Program-made: the position numbers and the translations under genes
Source of the DNA: Sphingomonas sp. 35-24ZXX
Lineage (GTDB): Bacteria; Pseudomonadota; Alphaproteobacteria; Sphingomonadales; Sphingomonadaceae
DNA: 64,000 bases
Direction: 5' to 3'
NCBI RefSeq assembly: GCF_000786215.1
Contig: NZ_JROG01000001.1
Span: 542,023-606,022, forward strand
The notes under the pieces: model-generated
What the model saw: the letters and a program-made list of their open reading frames with translations, nothing else
What the model was told of the DNA's origin: nothing
The model's database searches: none
Shown: one piece after another, positions 8,761 to 17,509 of the stretch
Layout: each line of letters opens with the position of its first letter
How positions within the stretch are numbered: the first letter of the stretch is position 1

Positions 8761-9999
8761 TCAGTCGGCCGCCAGCTTCAGCTTCGGGATCATCAGCTGG
8801 ATGAACGCCAGCGCCACCAGATACGCGCTGCCGCAGATTGCGAACAGCGGCACATAGCCCATGCCGCTGCCCAGCGAATAGCCGGCGAACTCGATGATCG
8901 CGGTGCCCGAGAGGTTGCCTGCGACCGCGCCCAGCGCGATCACGCTGGCGACACGGGTGGCGGGGATGATGTCGGCGGTCATGCCGAAGACGTTGGTCGA
9001 AAAGCCCTGATGCGCGAACAGCCCCAGGCCGATCAGCACCGCCGCGATCCACGGATTGCCGGTGGTCAGCGCCAGCGGCATCGCCAGTACGACGAGCGCG
9101 TAAAACAGCATCGAGGTCTTGCGCGCGGCGTTGACGGTCATGCCGCGGCTGAGCAGGATCGGATACAGCCCGCCAGAGGTGATCGCGCCCAGCGCCGCCA
9201 GGGTGAAGATGATCGCGATCGGCCAGCCCAGCTCGCCCTGCGCCATGTTGAACTGCCGGTTGAAGAAATCGGGCATCCAGAACAGCACGAACCACCACAC
9301 CGCATCGATGCAGAATTTCGCGCCGATCACGGTCCAGGTCTTGCGGTCGGCCAGCAGCACGCCCCATGGCACGCGCGCACGTTCCGGCAGGTCGCCCAGC
9401 GGCTTCAAGTTGCGGGTGCCGTACCACCAGCCGGCGAGCCAGACGAAGCCCAAGGCGCCTGTGACCCAGAACGCCGCCTGCCAGCCAAAGGCCAACGCGA
9501 ACGGCGGGATCAGCAGCGGGGTGATGATCGCGCCGATATTGGGCGCGGTGTTGATCAAGCCGATGGCGAAATTGCGTTCCTTGACCGGCAGATACATCGC
9601 GGCGGCCTTGAGGCCCGCCGGCGTGCTCACCGATTCGCCCGCTGCCAGCACGATGCGCGCGGCGACGAACTGCTGCACCGTCTGCGCGAGGGCATGCGCC
9701 ATGCCCGCCGCGCTCCACACGACGACCGCGATCGAATAGGCGACACGAACGCCCAGGCGATCGACGAACCAGCCGACAAATAGCAAAGTGCCGGCTGCCG
9801 CGATCTGGAAGGAGGAGCCGAGGTGCGCGTATTCTGCGTCCGACCAGCCGAATTCGGCCTCCAGCGTGGGCTTGAGCAGCGCCAGCACCTGCCGGTCGAC
9901 ATAATTGAGCGCGTTGCCCAGGAACAGCAGCGCCACCAATGCGATCGCCGCGCCGCGTGCCACGCCCTGCTGCGCCATTTGTTTTTGGGCCTCGTTCAT
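8761..9999 (-). CDS. MFS transporter, anion:cation symporter (ExuT-like) type
   Basis: The 412-aa, 12-helix protein opens with LFLGNALNYVDRQVLALLKP, the first-helix signature of the anion:cation symporter family (hexuronate, glucarate and phthalate carriers). GWFVDRLGVRVAYS matches the MFS loop-2/3 motif. GGGGAGGAATT precedes the ATG. It would import an organic anion across the inner membrane with protons. In this context a sulfonated sugar or the Rieske substrate is possible, but the sequence alone does not tell. It is divergent from the YeiH-like exporter gene. Confidence 0.88.
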   Translation of the reverse strand: MNEAQKQMAQQGVARGAAIALVALLFLGNALNYVDRQVLALLKPTLEAEFGWSDAEYAHLGSSFQIAAAGTLLFVGWFVDRLGVRVAYSIAVVVWSAAGMAHALAQTVQQFVAARIVLAAGESVSTPAGLKAAAMYLPVKERNFAIGLINTAPNIGAIITPLLIPPFALAFGWQAAFWVTGALGFVWLAGWWYGTRNLKPLGDLPERARVPWGVLLADRKTWTVIGAKFCIDAVWWFVLFWMPDFFNRQFNMAQGELGWPIAIIFTLAALGAITSGGLYPILLSRGMTVNAARKTSMLFYALVVLAMPLALTTGNPWIAAVLIGLGLFAHQGFSTNVFGMTADIIPATRVASVIALGAVAGNLSGTAIIEFAGYSLGSGMGYVPLFAICGSAYLVALAFIQLMIPKLKLAAD

Positions 10000-10127
10000 T
10001 GCAAATTCCTCCCCGTCCGGGCCGTTATGCGCCGCTTCTTGCTTGCACGATAGCCGCTCGCGTGCGTAAGAAAAGCGTTATATGACACCGAAGGACATAC
10101 TTTCGGGCCGATTGGGTGGAGGCACGC

Positions 10128-11231
10128 GTGAAACGGCAAGAGATTGACTGGGATTCGCTGCCCGCAGCCGGCGACCTTTTTGGCGAGATGTACCTCGCCG
10201 AGGTCGCCCCGAAGCCCGCGTCCGACGCCGAACCTGATGCCCCCAAGCCGCGCGACACCGTGTTCCAGGGGCTGGCCATCTGCGCGATCGCGGCGGGCGC
10301 GGCGGCGTGGTTGTCCGAACATTACATGTTCCCGATCATCCTGCTGGGCCTGCTGATCGGCTTGTCGCTGAGCTTTGTCGCCAAGGATCCGCGCAGCCAC
10401 ATGGGGCTCGATTTCGCCTCGCGCACCTGTTTGCGCTTTGGTGTCGTATTGCTGGGCCTGCAGGTGACCTTTGCGCAGATCGGCTCGCTGGGCGTGGAAC
10501 CGTTTGCGGCGCTGGCGGCGATCATGACAGTGACCTTCCTGTCGGGGATCGTCGGCGCGCGGCTGGTGGGGCAATCAAGCTACACCGGCATATTGGCGGG
10601 CGGCGCGACTGCCATCTGCGGCGCGAGCGCGGCGATGGCGCTCTATGGCATCATCGGGCGCGAGCGGGTCAACCAGTCGCAGTTCGCGATCACGCTGGTC
10701 GTGGTGTCGTTGGCGAGTGCGCTGGCGATGTCGCTCTACCCGATCCTCGCCGAATATCTCGACCTCACCGACGAGCAGGCGGGCTTTCTGATCGGTGCGT
10801 CGATCCATGACGTCGCGCAGGCCATCGGCGGCGGTTACGCGTTTTCCGAGGAGGCCGGGAGCTATGCCGCGATCGTCAAGCTGTCGCGCGTGGCGATGCT
10901 CGCGCCGGTTGTCATCATCACCGGGCTGGTGATCGGTGGCGCGAACACGGTGGAGGGCGATCCACTATGGAAACGGCTGGCGCTGCCCTGGTTCATCGTC
11001 GCGTTCTTCGGTGTGGTGCTGCTCAACTCGCTGGTCAGCATCCCGATGCCGATCCGCGATGCCGCGCTCAGCGTTTCCAAGGGGTTGCTGCTGATCGCGG
11101 TGATCGCAACCGCGATGCGCAGCCGGCTCGACCTGCTGATGCAGACCGGCATCCGACCGGCCATCCCCGTGGTAATCGCGACCTTGGTGAGCCTGATCGC
11201 CTCGTTCGCGGCGGTGATGCTGATCGCCTAG
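10128..11231 (+). CDS. YeiH/UPF0324 family membrane protein, putative sulfate exporter
   Basis: A protein of about 367 aa with roughly ten membrane segments. GGATAICGASAAMALYGI and FLIGASIHDVAQAIGGGYAF are hallmark blocks of the UPF0324 (YeiH) family, which is annotated as putative sulfate exporters and accompanies several sulfonate degradation pathways. I prefer the GTG at 10128, because GGAGG lies 5 nt before it; an in-frame GTG at 10116 would place that site inside the gene. Its stop overlaps the stop of the convergent SorB-like gene in a shared CTAG. Export of sulfate produced by the neighbouring sulfite dehydrogenase is the natural role, by inference. Confidence 0.85.
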   Translation: MKRQEIDWDSLPAAGDLFGEMYLAEVAPKPASDAEPDAPKPRDTVFQGLAICAIAAGAAAWLSEHYMFPIILLGLLIGLSLSFVAKDPRSHMGLDFASRTCLRFGVVLLGLQVTFAQIGSLGVEPFAALAAIMTVTFLSGIVGARLVGQSSYTGILAGGATAICGASAAMALYGIIGRERVNQSQFAITLVVVSLASALAMSLYPILAEYLDLTDEQAGFLIGASIHDVAQAIGGGYAFSEEAGSYAAIVKLSRVAMLAPVVIITGLVIGGANTVEGDPLWKRLALPWFIVAFFGVVLLNSLVSIPMPIRDAALSVSKGLLLIAVIATAMRSRLDLLMQTGIRPAIPVVIATLVSLIASFAAVMLIA

Positions 11232-11593
11232 CCGAAACGGTCGGCCAGGATCTCGGCGATCGCCTCGGCCTGATCGGGCTCGATCGGCGCGCCATAGACC
11301 TTGACCATCTTGGTCACTTCATCGTGCCAGAATTTCTCCCCCATGCCGGGCGGCTGGGTGGTGATGTATTCGAGCGAGTGGCAGGCCGAGCAGTTGTTCA
11401 CCACTGCTTCCGCTCCGGCATCGGCCAAAGCGGCAGGCACAGTCTCTTCGGGCATCTGATAGCTGACTGGTTCCATGCTCATGGCGACCGGGGCAGGGCC
11501 ATCGCCGCCTCGAGGGAAGAGCGTAAGCGCGGCGCCGCCTGCCGCCAGGGCGAGAAGACCAAGGCCGATGATCAATCCCTTGCTGCGCATCAC
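11228..11593 (-). CDS. sorB: SorB-like c-type cytochrome subunit of sulfite dehydrogenase
   Basis: The 121-aa protein has an N-terminal hydrophobic segment (GLIIGLGLLALAAGG), a single haem site C68-S-A-C71-H72, and a downstream PPGMGEKFWHDEVTKM stretch whose Met (probably M96) can be the second axial ligand. The size and layout match the cytochrome subunit of periplasmic sulfite:cytochrome c oxidoreductases. It overlaps the stop of the molybdoenzyme gene by 4 nt (ATGA). It would take electrons from the Mo cofactor subunit and pass them to the respiratory chain. Confidence 0.82.
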   Translation of the reverse strand: MMRSKGLIIGLGLLALAAGGAALTLFPRGGDGPAPVAMSMEPVSYQMPEETVPAALADAGAEAVVNNCSACHSLEYITTQPPGMGEKFWHDEVTKMVKVYGAPIEPDQAEAIAEILADRFG

Positions 11594-12789
11594 ACCGCCT
11601 CCAGCATCGTCGTTTCAGACACGTTGCGCATATAGCCCGCCGGTTGCCAGCTGGCCGCCAGCGGCTGGACTTCGCCCGCTGCTGTCTCTGCGCGGACCCG
11701 GACCGGGTGGCGGCCCTTGGCGAGGGTCAGGCCCATCTTCCACTCGCGGAACGAATAGCGGCCCAGATCCTCGCCCAGCTTCGCTTCCTGCCAGCTGCGC
11801 CCATCGTCGGGCGAGACCCATACCCGCTTCACGGGATCGCCGCCCGCAAAGGCGATGCCGCGCAGTTCGGTCGTCTTGCCTGCTGCCACCTGAGCGCCAT
11901 CGGTGTGGCTGGTGAGGAACGAGCGGACGTTGAACCGTGCGATGGGCCGCGTCTTGTCTGGCTTGGTGCCGGGTTCGACGCAGCGGCAGTCATTGTCCGG
12001 AATGCGATAGGCGGTCTTCATCCAGTAACCGTCAAAGTCCTGGTCCACGACGTTGATTTCGTTGAGGTGCTTGACCCAATAGGTGCCGTAATGCCCCGGC
12101 ACGACCAGCCGCAGTGGATAACCGTTGAGGAAGGGCAGCTCCTCTCCGTTCATTGCGAACGCGACCATGACCTCGCCATCCTGGGCATGATCGAGATCGA
12201 GCGCCTTGACGAAATCGGCCACGCCATCGGCGGGCGGGTTGTCGAGGCCGTTGAAGGTGACCTGGCGCGCGCCTGCACGGATCCCCGCCTTGGCGAGCAG
12301 ATGCTTGAGCGCCACGCCCTGCCAGCGCGCATTGCCCATCGCGCCATTGCCGAGCTGCCCACCGGCCAAGCGCGGCGCGACGAACCCGCGGCTGTTGCCC
12401 GAACACTGGTTGACCGCGACGATTTCGCTCATCGGAAAATCGCGGCGCAGCGCGTCGAGCGACAGCTCTAGGGGCTGGTTCACATGCCCGCCGATGTTCA
12501 GGCGAAAACTGCGCGGGTCGATCTCGGTCGGAAGGCCCGCGAGGTGATAGCGCACGAAGAAGGCGTCATTGGGGGTCAGCACGCCATCATTGAACACCGG
12601 GAAGGGCGTTTCCAGCTGTGGCGGGCGGCTGGTGAGCAGAATCATCTCCCGCTTGCCGGGCAAGGTGATCAACGGGCGCTCGCCGTTGCCGAAGGGCAGG
12701 GTGATGCGCGCACCGCCCGATTTTGCCGCCGCGCCGATCAGCGCGACGCCCGCGCCCGCGACAAACAGCCTCCGGTCAATCCCGCTCAT
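11590..12789 (-). CDS. sorA: SorA-like molybdenum sulfite dehydrogenase, Tat-exported
   Basis: The 399-aa protein begins with a twin-arginine signal (DRRLFVAGAGVALIGAAA). The sulfite-oxidase fold is shown by the Mo-ligand cysteine C129 in VAVNQCSGNSRG, NDAFFVRYHL, and the cofactor/substrate block GYPLRLVVPGHYGTYWVKHL. The C-terminal third is the Ig-like dimerisation domain (residues about 290-399). It would oxidise sulfite to sulfate in the periplasm, handing electrons to the overlapping SorB-like cytochrome. Detoxification of sulfite from sulfonate breakdown fits the neighbouring sulfoquinovosidase and sulfate exporter. Confidence 0.88.
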   Translation of the reverse strand: MSGIDRRLFVAGAGVALIGAAAKSGGARITLPFGNGERPLITLPGKREMILLTSRPPQLETPFPVFNDGVLTPNDAFFVRYHLAGLPTEIDPRSFRLNIGGHVNQPLELSLDALRRDFPMSEIVAVNQCSGNSRGFVAPRLAGGQLGNGAMGNARWQGVALKHLLAKAGIRAGARQVTFNGLDNPPADGVADFVKALDLDHAQDGEVMVAFAMNGEELPFLNGYPLRLVVPGHYGTYWVKHLNEINVVDQDFDGYWMKTAYRIPDNDCRCVEPGTKPDKTRPIARFNVRSFLTSHTDGAQVAAGKTTELRGIAFAGGDPVKRVWVSPDDGRSWQEAKLGEDLGRYSFREWKMGLTLAKGRHPVRVRAETAAGEVQPLAASWQPAGYMRNVSETTMLEAV

Positions 12790-12889
12790 ACCCGCTCCCG
12801 TAGAGTTTTGCGCCTGTGCGCCTATGCCTCTTTTACGCAGAGCAGATCATATGTCCACCGTTAGCCATACGGGCATTTTCGGGACCGGG

Positions 12890-13450
12890 TCAGGTGGTCG
12901 GCAGAAAGGCCGCATAGCGCTCGCGCCAGGCGGCGACTTCGTCGGCAAGGTGCGCGGGCGGCGCATCGCCCGACACCACCAGCCGTGCGACATCGTCTTC
13001 GGGATGCATCAGCATCTTCTTTGCCCCGTCGCTGAACCAGACCGCGACCAGCTGGGTGCACACGCTGTCGAGCACCTTTGCTGCCATGCCGCTGGCAATG
13101 GCATCGCTGCCGGGCAGGGTGCGCACGCTGATGCACACCCCTTCGAAGCAGTTGCGCGGGGCGCGTTCGAAATTGATCGATACCAGCAGTCCGCTGCGAT
13201 CGGGCCGGGCCTCATCGGGCAGCTCTGCCACCCTGCGCCATGCGCAGAACCAGGTGCGGCAGATCGGCGGGCGCGCGGCGTGAATGCTGCATCCCTGCGG
13301 CGTCAGCTGCTGGCAGGGGGTCCCGGCGGGCTTGCTGAACTCGGGCGTGTCGACCTTCAGCGTGACGCAGCAGACGGTGCAGCCGCCACAGTCGCGATCC
13401 GGCAGCACCGGCCCCAGAAGCAGCGTTTCCAGATCCCTATCCTGCGTCAT
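12890..13450 (-). CDS. YkgJ-family CxxCxxCC metal-binding protein
   Basis: The 186-aa protein shows CGGCTVCC near residues 21-28, then PCQQL, GCSIH and RPPICRTWFCAW. This is the cysteine pattern of the YkgJ/UPF0153 family, thought to bind zinc or an iron-sulfur cluster. There is no signal peptide, so it is cytoplasmic. The gene stands alone on the minus strand between SorA and the CPBP gene. Its biochemical role is unknown. Confidence 0.8.
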   Translation of the reverse strand: MTQDRDLETLLLGPVLPDRDCGGCTVCCVTLKVDTPEFSKPAGTPCQQLTPQGCSIHAARPPICRTWFCAWRRVAELPDEARPDRSGLLVSINFERAPRNCFEGVCISVRTLPGSDAIASGMAAKVLDSVCTQLVAVWFSDGAKKMLMHPEDDVARLVVSGDAPPAHLADEVAAWRERYAAFLPTT

Positions 13451-13519
13451 CTGCGCACAGTGTGACGCTGCCCCACCGGGAATGCAAGGCCGGGGGCACG
13501 CGGCGTGTAAACCGAAACC

Positions 13520-14446
13520 CTATTGCGGCAATGCGGAAGGGGCACCTGGCAGGCGGGTCTGCTTCCAGAAGGGCTGCACGACATGGCCGCGCCGCACCGC
13601 CATCCCGGCCAGTATCACGCCGGTCGTGGTCGCCAGAACACAGGGGACGAGCGAGGCTTCGAACCCGAATCCGCCGCCCGTCAGGAGCTCCGGACCCACG
13701 GTCACCGTCTTGAACAGGCCCGGTTCGGCAACCCCGCCCGAAACGACTCCACCGAAAACCGCCGATTGGGTGTAGTTCCAGGACACGTGAAACCCGATCC
13801 CCAGCCACAGGCGCCGGGTGACCATGTAGGCCGCCGCCAGGAGAAGCCCTGCCTCGATGCTGATGAAGATCGCTCCGGTCAAAGTTGCTGCCGGGTTCAT
13901 CAGATGCACGAAGCCGAACACCACCGAGGAAATGACCACCGATATCCAGCTGCCGAGCCATTCCTCGACGATCCTAAAAAGCGCGCCGCGAAACAGCAGT
14001 TCCTCCAGGAATCCCGAGCTCAGTGCCATCGAGATCGCGGGCAGCATGATGGACACACGGTTCATCCCTTCGATCCGCGTAACGCCGAGCGCTATCAGCA
14101 CCAGCATACCGGCGGTATAAAGTCCTGCGCCGACCAGAATGCCGATCCCCAACTCGCGTGGCATCGCTCCGAGCGCAAGGTCGGCGGCTTCGCGCTGCTC
14201 GACGAAACGGGCAAAGCCGACATAAATCCACATCGCGAGCGCAATCATCCCGGCCGCCGCGACAATCGCCATGAACCAATCGCCCTTGGTCTGTTCCATG
14301 AAGAAATTGCTGTGGCCAAGGCACTGCAACAGCAGATAGCCGAGCAACACCAGCCGGATCGGCGGGAACTGCAGCGCCTTCAGCCACATAGGCGTGGGCT
14401 TCGGGTTATCGTTCATGGCAGGCTCTTGCCTCGTCTGGCCGATCAT
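13520..14446 (-). CDS. CPBP-family intramembrane metalloprotease
   Basis: The 308-aa, about 8-helix protein has the three CPBP (Abi) active-site motifs: [14 protein letters not shown] and GFHVSWN. The glutamates and histidines are those proposed to bind zinc in Rce1-like proteases. Its ATG overlaps the aquaporin stop (TCAT at 14443-14446 on the plus strand). An alternative start ten codons in, [10 protein letters not shown], is equally possible. Bacterial members act in membrane protein processing or bacteriocin self-immunity; no specific substrate can be inferred. Confidence 0.85.
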   Translation of the reverse strand: MIGQTRQEPAMNDNPKPTPMWLKALQFPPIRLVLLGYLLLQCLGHSNFFMEQTKGDWFMAIVAAAGMIALAMWIYVGFARFVEQREAADLALGAMPRELGIGILVGAGLYTAGMLVLIALGVTRIEGMNRVSIMLPAISMALSSGFLEELLFRGALFRIVEEWLGSWISVVISSVVFGFVHLMNPAATLTGAIFISIEAGLLLAAAYMVTRRLWLGIGFHVSWNYTQSAVFGGVVSGGVAEPGLFKTVTVGPELLTGGGFGFEASLVPCVLATTTGVILAGMAVRRGHVVQPFWKQTRLPGAPSALPQ

Positions 14447-15147
14447 GCTGCTGTTCCCGGGCGGTTGTCAGCTGAAAGCAGGTAGGTCCAGGCGAGCGCG
14501 CCGACCGCTGCGCCGGCCAAAGGGGCGATCCAGAACAGCCACAGTTGCGGCAGGGCCGCGGTCTCCGCAAAAAACGCGACCCCGGTGGAGCGCGCCGGGT
14601 TGACCGAGGTATTGGTCACCGGGATCGACACGAGATGGATCAGCGTCAGCGCCAGGCCGATGGCGATCGGCGCGAAACCTGCGGGCGCGGCCTTCGAGGT
14701 CGCGCCGAGAATCACAACCAGAAAGCCTGCGGTCAGCACGATTTCTATCAGCAGCGCCGCGCCGATGCCGTAGCCGCCGGGCGACAGTGCGCCGAAGCCG
14801 TTCGAGGCAAAGCCGCCGGGCTCGAAGCCCGGCTGGCCCGATGCGATGGCGTACAGCACGGTCGCGGCGACGATCGCCCCGGCCAGTTGCGCGATCCAAT
14901 AGGTGGGCAGCTGCTTCCAGGCAAAGCGGTTGGCGATCGCCAGCCCCAGCGATACGGCGGGATTGAAATGCCCGCCAGAAATGCCGCCGACCGCATAGGC
15001 CATGGTCAGCACCGTCAGGCCGAAGGCGAGCGATACGCCTGCAAAGCCGATGCCGAGGTCCGGAAAGGCGGCGGCCAGCACGGCCGAGCCGCAGCCGCCG
15101 AAGACCAGCCAGAACGTGCCGAAAAACTCGGCTGCCAAAGCCCTCAT
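14443..15147 (-). CDS. aqpZ: Aquaporin Z
   Basis: The six-helix MIP channel has both NPA boxes, HFNPAVSLG and SVNPARSTG. The selectivity-filter Arg follows the second box, as in water-selective aquaporins. I choose the ATG at 15147 ([16 protein letters not shown]) because AAAAGGGGGGCAGGAT lies just upstream and the resulting 234 aa match E. coli AqpZ (231). A longer frame to 15213 adds an uncharacteristic basic tail. It would permit fast water flow across the inner membrane. It overlaps the downstream CPBP gene by 4 nt. Confidence 0.93.
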   Translation of the reverse strand: MRALAAEFFGTFWLVFGGCGSAVLAAAFPDLGIGFAGVSLAFGLTVLTMAYAVGGISGGHFNPAVSLGLAIANRFAWKQLPTYWIAQLAGAIVAATVLYAIASGQPGFEPGGFASNGFGALSPGGYGIGAALLIEIVLTAGFLVVILGATSKAAPAGFAPIAIGLALTLIHLVSIPVTNTSVNPARSTGVAFFAETAALPQLWLFWIAPLAGAAVGALAWTYLLSADNRPGTAA

Positions 15148-15223
15148 ATCCTGCCCCCCTTTTGACGATCTTTGTGCTGATATCCTCGAACCGTGGCGAC
15201 GCTTCCCTGCCATCGCGCGGCGA

Positions 15224-15733
15224 TTAACCCTGGGTCGGTGGATCCAGGATCAGATGCTTGGCGTCGCGCGCATTGCGTTCGACCTCGGCGTGTTCGCAAA
15301 AGGCCTTTTCGTCGCTGGCCGCGATGGCCAGCTGCGCGCCGAACATCATGCCAAAGCCCATCATCACCTGCCGCTCGCGCAGGTGCAGCGCCTCGGAGTC
15401 GACATTGAGCATCTTGCCCTTGTCGTCATAGTAGATGATGTTCATTTCGTCTTCGAACCGCGCCTTGTTGACGCTGAAGCCCGCGCAGGTCAGCGCGACC
15501 GCCTGCTGGTGCGCCATGGCCTTGACGACGTTGCGCTGGCCCGTATCCAGCCCGGCCTTGGTCATCGCGGCATCATAGGCCTTGGACACGGACAGATCCA
15601 TGTGGACCTGGTTGTCGGGTTCGGTGGCCGCTGCCTGGGCCGCCGGGGCGGGGCCTTCGGAGCAGGCCGCGAGTGCGGTCATCGAGGCAGTGGCTGCCAG
15701 GATCAGGCCGATACGAAAGGATTGGGTCTGCAT
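15224..15733 (-). CDS. Putative lipoprotein of unknown function
   Basis: The 169-aa protein has an N-terminal signal ending in ALAAC, a lipobox. The mature part has paired cysteines (TCAGF and FCEHA) and several methionines ([14 protein letters not shown]). No family is recognised. It is followed at the 5' side by two more small exported proteins on the same strand, which suggests a loosely linked set of envelope genes. Confidence 0.75.
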   Translation of the reverse strand: MQTQSFRIGLILAATASMTALAACSEGPAPAAQAAATEPDNQVHMDLSVSKAYDAAMTKAGLDTGQRNVVKAMAHQQAVALTCAGFSVNKARFEDEMNIIYYDDKGKMLNVDSEALHLRERQVMMGFGMMFGAQLAIAASDEKAFCEHAEVERNARDAKHLILDPPTQG

Positions 15734-15736
15734 CGC

Positions 15737-16093
15737 TCAATACCCCCGGTTATAGGGATCATAGCCGAATTCGCGGCTGGTCCATTCGGCCGAATAATAG
15801 CCCTTGCGGTAGCATTGCCGCTGGCTGCGATAGCAGATCACGTTCTTGGCGGCGTTGTAGGTATCGCCCCAGTTGCCGCGATAGGAGTCACGATCGTAAT
15901 AGCTGCGATTGCCCTCGCGGTTGCGGCGCGAACTCGATGCCGCCGCCGCAATGCCGACAATGGCAAGTCCGATGGCCGCCCCGGTCGCCCGGTCCCGGTC
16001 CCTGTGCCGATGATGATCGCGTGCGATCGACGGTGCAGGTGTCGTCAGCCCCACGGCCAGCGCGCCTGCGAGAATCCATCTTGCCAGTGTCAT
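15737..16093 (-). CDS. Small exported basic protein with glycine-zipper-like helix
   Basis: I use the ATG at 16093 (MTLARWILAGALAVGLTTPA), which gives a clean signal peptide; the longer frame to 16174 has an implausible leader overlapping the next gene. About 118 aa. After the signal comes a His/Arg/Asp-rich stretch (DHHRHRDRDR), a glycine/alanine segment (GAAIGLAIVGIAAAASS) and a Tyr/Arg-rich tail with two cysteines. It is probably periplasmic. Function unknown. Confidence 0.65.
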   Translation of the reverse strand: MTLARWILAGALAVGLTTPAPSIARDHHRHRDRDRATGAAIGLAIVGIAAAASSSRRNREGNRSYYDRDSYRGNWGDTYNAAKNVICYRSQRQCYRKGYYSAEWTSREFGYDPYNRGY

Positions 16094-16127
16094 GCCTGTA
16101 ACCCCCTTTTCTTGCTGATGTCCCGCG

Positions 16128-16925
16128 TCAGTCGCGGCAGGTGCGCGGCCCCACGCTCTCGATCGAGACGACATAGCCGTTCTGCGAATTGAGGATCAGG
16201 CACTGGCGCGACGAGGCCCGCCAATAGGTCATGAACCGGCCCTGGTCGGTTTTCTTGTTGTCCAGCTGCAGGAAGCCGCGGCTGGCCAGCTGCCCGGTGG
16301 CGTAATTGCGTTCCTGGCCCTGCAGATCGTTGAACTCGGCATAGCCGCTATTGCCGCCGCCATAGTTATAGCCGCCGCGATAGCTGGTCTGGCTGGCGCG
16401 TTCGCGAACCCCGGAGTCATAGCCGTTGGAATAGGCGTCGCTGCGCGAGTAATTGTGGAACGGCTGGTTGTAGAGGCCGTCGCGATGGCCGCGCTCGAAC
16501 TCGGCCGTGCCGCGCTCGTCATAGTCGCGTTCGCCGCGATGGTGCGACTTGCTGGCGAGCGCCACAACGCCCAGCAGCGCGGCCGCCCCGACGGCGATGG
16601 CCGCTGCCTTGTCGCCATTCCCGCCCTTCTGGTTGCAGTCGGCGTTGGTGGTCTTGTTCAACGACTGGAAGTTGCCGTTGTAGGTGACCGCCTTCACGCA
16701 TTCCTTGGTGTTGCCGTTCCACCAATAGTTGACCTTGCTGTCATCCTCTGTGTGGCCCGAGATGCGGTGAAACCCCCGATATTCCAGCTGGCTTTCGCCG
16801 CCTGCAGCCTTTGCGCCGACAAGATCGCGAACAGAGCCCGGGGCCTGCGCCGCTGCGCCTACCGGTGTCATCATCAGGGCTGCACACAGCAGTGCTGCCC
16901 CTGAATTCTTGGCCAAATTGATCAT
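16128..16925 (-). CDS. Exported protein of unknown function, Gly/Tyr-rich
   Basis: The 265-aa protein has the signal peptide MINLAKNSGAALLCAALMMT with an AAA-QA cleavage region. An N-terminal domain (VNYWWNGNTKECVKAVTYNG) and a C-terminal domain (TYWRASSRQCLILNSQNGYV) look like related repeats with conserved Trp and Cys. Between them lies a hydrophobic helix (AAAIAVGAAALLGVVALAS) and a Gly/Tyr/Ser-rich linker. It resembles its 3' neighbour in composition. No function can be assigned. Confidence 0.75.
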   Translation of the reverse strand: MINLAKNSGAALLCAALMMTPVGAAAQAPGSVRDLVGAKAAGGESQLEYRGFHRISGHTEDDSKVNYWWNGNTKECVKAVTYNGNFQSLNKTTNADCNQKGGNGDKAAAIAVGAAALLGVVALASKSHHRGERDYDERGTAEFERGHRDGLYNQPFHNYSRSDAYSNGYDSGVRERASQTSYRGGYNYGGGNSGYAEFNDLQGQERNYATGQLASRGFLQLDNKKTDQGRFMTYWRASSRQCLILNSQNGYVVSIESVGPRTCRD

Positions 16926-17000
16926 CTATTCTCTCCCGACTCTGCTCTGACAGTCCCCAGTGTTGAACAAGTTTGACACATCATGGACCGCACGCCTTTT

Positions 17001-17045
17001 GACATTTGTCGCCACACACTGGGCATATCGTGCCATTTGGTGGCA
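17001..17045. promoter_or_regulatory. Candidate regulator site upstream of the exported-protein genes
   Basis: GACATTTGTC (17001-17010) is followed by TGCCATTTGGTGGCA, a 5-bp-arm inverted repeat. Both the GACATTTG word and the ATTTGGT half-site recur in the intergenic region before the AraC-type regulator (19824-19900). Confidence 0.3.
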
Positions 17046-17059
17046 TGAACCGACTGTGT

Positions 17060-17509
17060 TCAGTTGGTTGCGCCGATGGTGATGGTGAAATTGGCGGTCT
17101 CGTTGCGCCGCGCAGCGTTGCGCATCAGGTACAGGTCGATCTTGTAGTCGCCCGACGATGGGATGACGTCCTTGAACTCGTTGCCCGACGTCGAACCGAT
17201 GAACATCGCCTGCTCGGCACCGGGTGCGGTGACATTGAAATTGGCCGATGCATTGCTGGAGACCAGTTTGACGCTGACCTTCTGACCGGCGCGCAGGTTC
17301 ACCACGAACAGGCGTGATTGATTGCCCTTGATCGTCCCCTTGATCGCCTTGGAAGAGGTCCCCTTGGCAAACTGGACGCGTTCGGGCTTGGGCATGGGCG
17401 CCTGCGCGATCGCGGCCGGAGGGAGGGCCACGGCAGAGAGTGCCAGAGCGGATAGGGCCATTGCAGACCGGGCCATCGCGGTGCCAGCCAGGGTCAGACG
17501 GTGTTTCAT
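17060..17509 (-). CDS. PliG-like exported protein (lysozyme-inhibitor-type fold)
   Basis: The 149-aa protein starts at ATG 17509, overlapping the CPBP gene stop by 4 nt. It has a signal peptide (AMALSALALSAVALPPAAIA) and then a beta-rich domain. VQFAKGTSSKAIKGTIKG, NLRAGQKVSVKL, and IPSSGDYKIDLYLMRNAARR line up by eye with E. coli YcgK (PliG), the periplasmic inhibitor of g-type lysozyme. The inhibitor loop itself cannot be checked by eye, so a general PPC-like sandwich is the alternative. Coupling to a CPBP membrane protease suggests an envelope-protection role. Confidence 0.6.
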   Translation of the reverse strand: MKHRLTLAGTAMARSAMALSALALSAVALPPAAIAQAPMPKPERVQFAKGTSSKAIKGTIKGNQSRLFVVNLRAGQKVSVKLVSSNASANFNVTAPGAEQAMFIGSTSGNEFKDVIPSSGDYKIDLYLMRNAARRNETANFTITIGATN

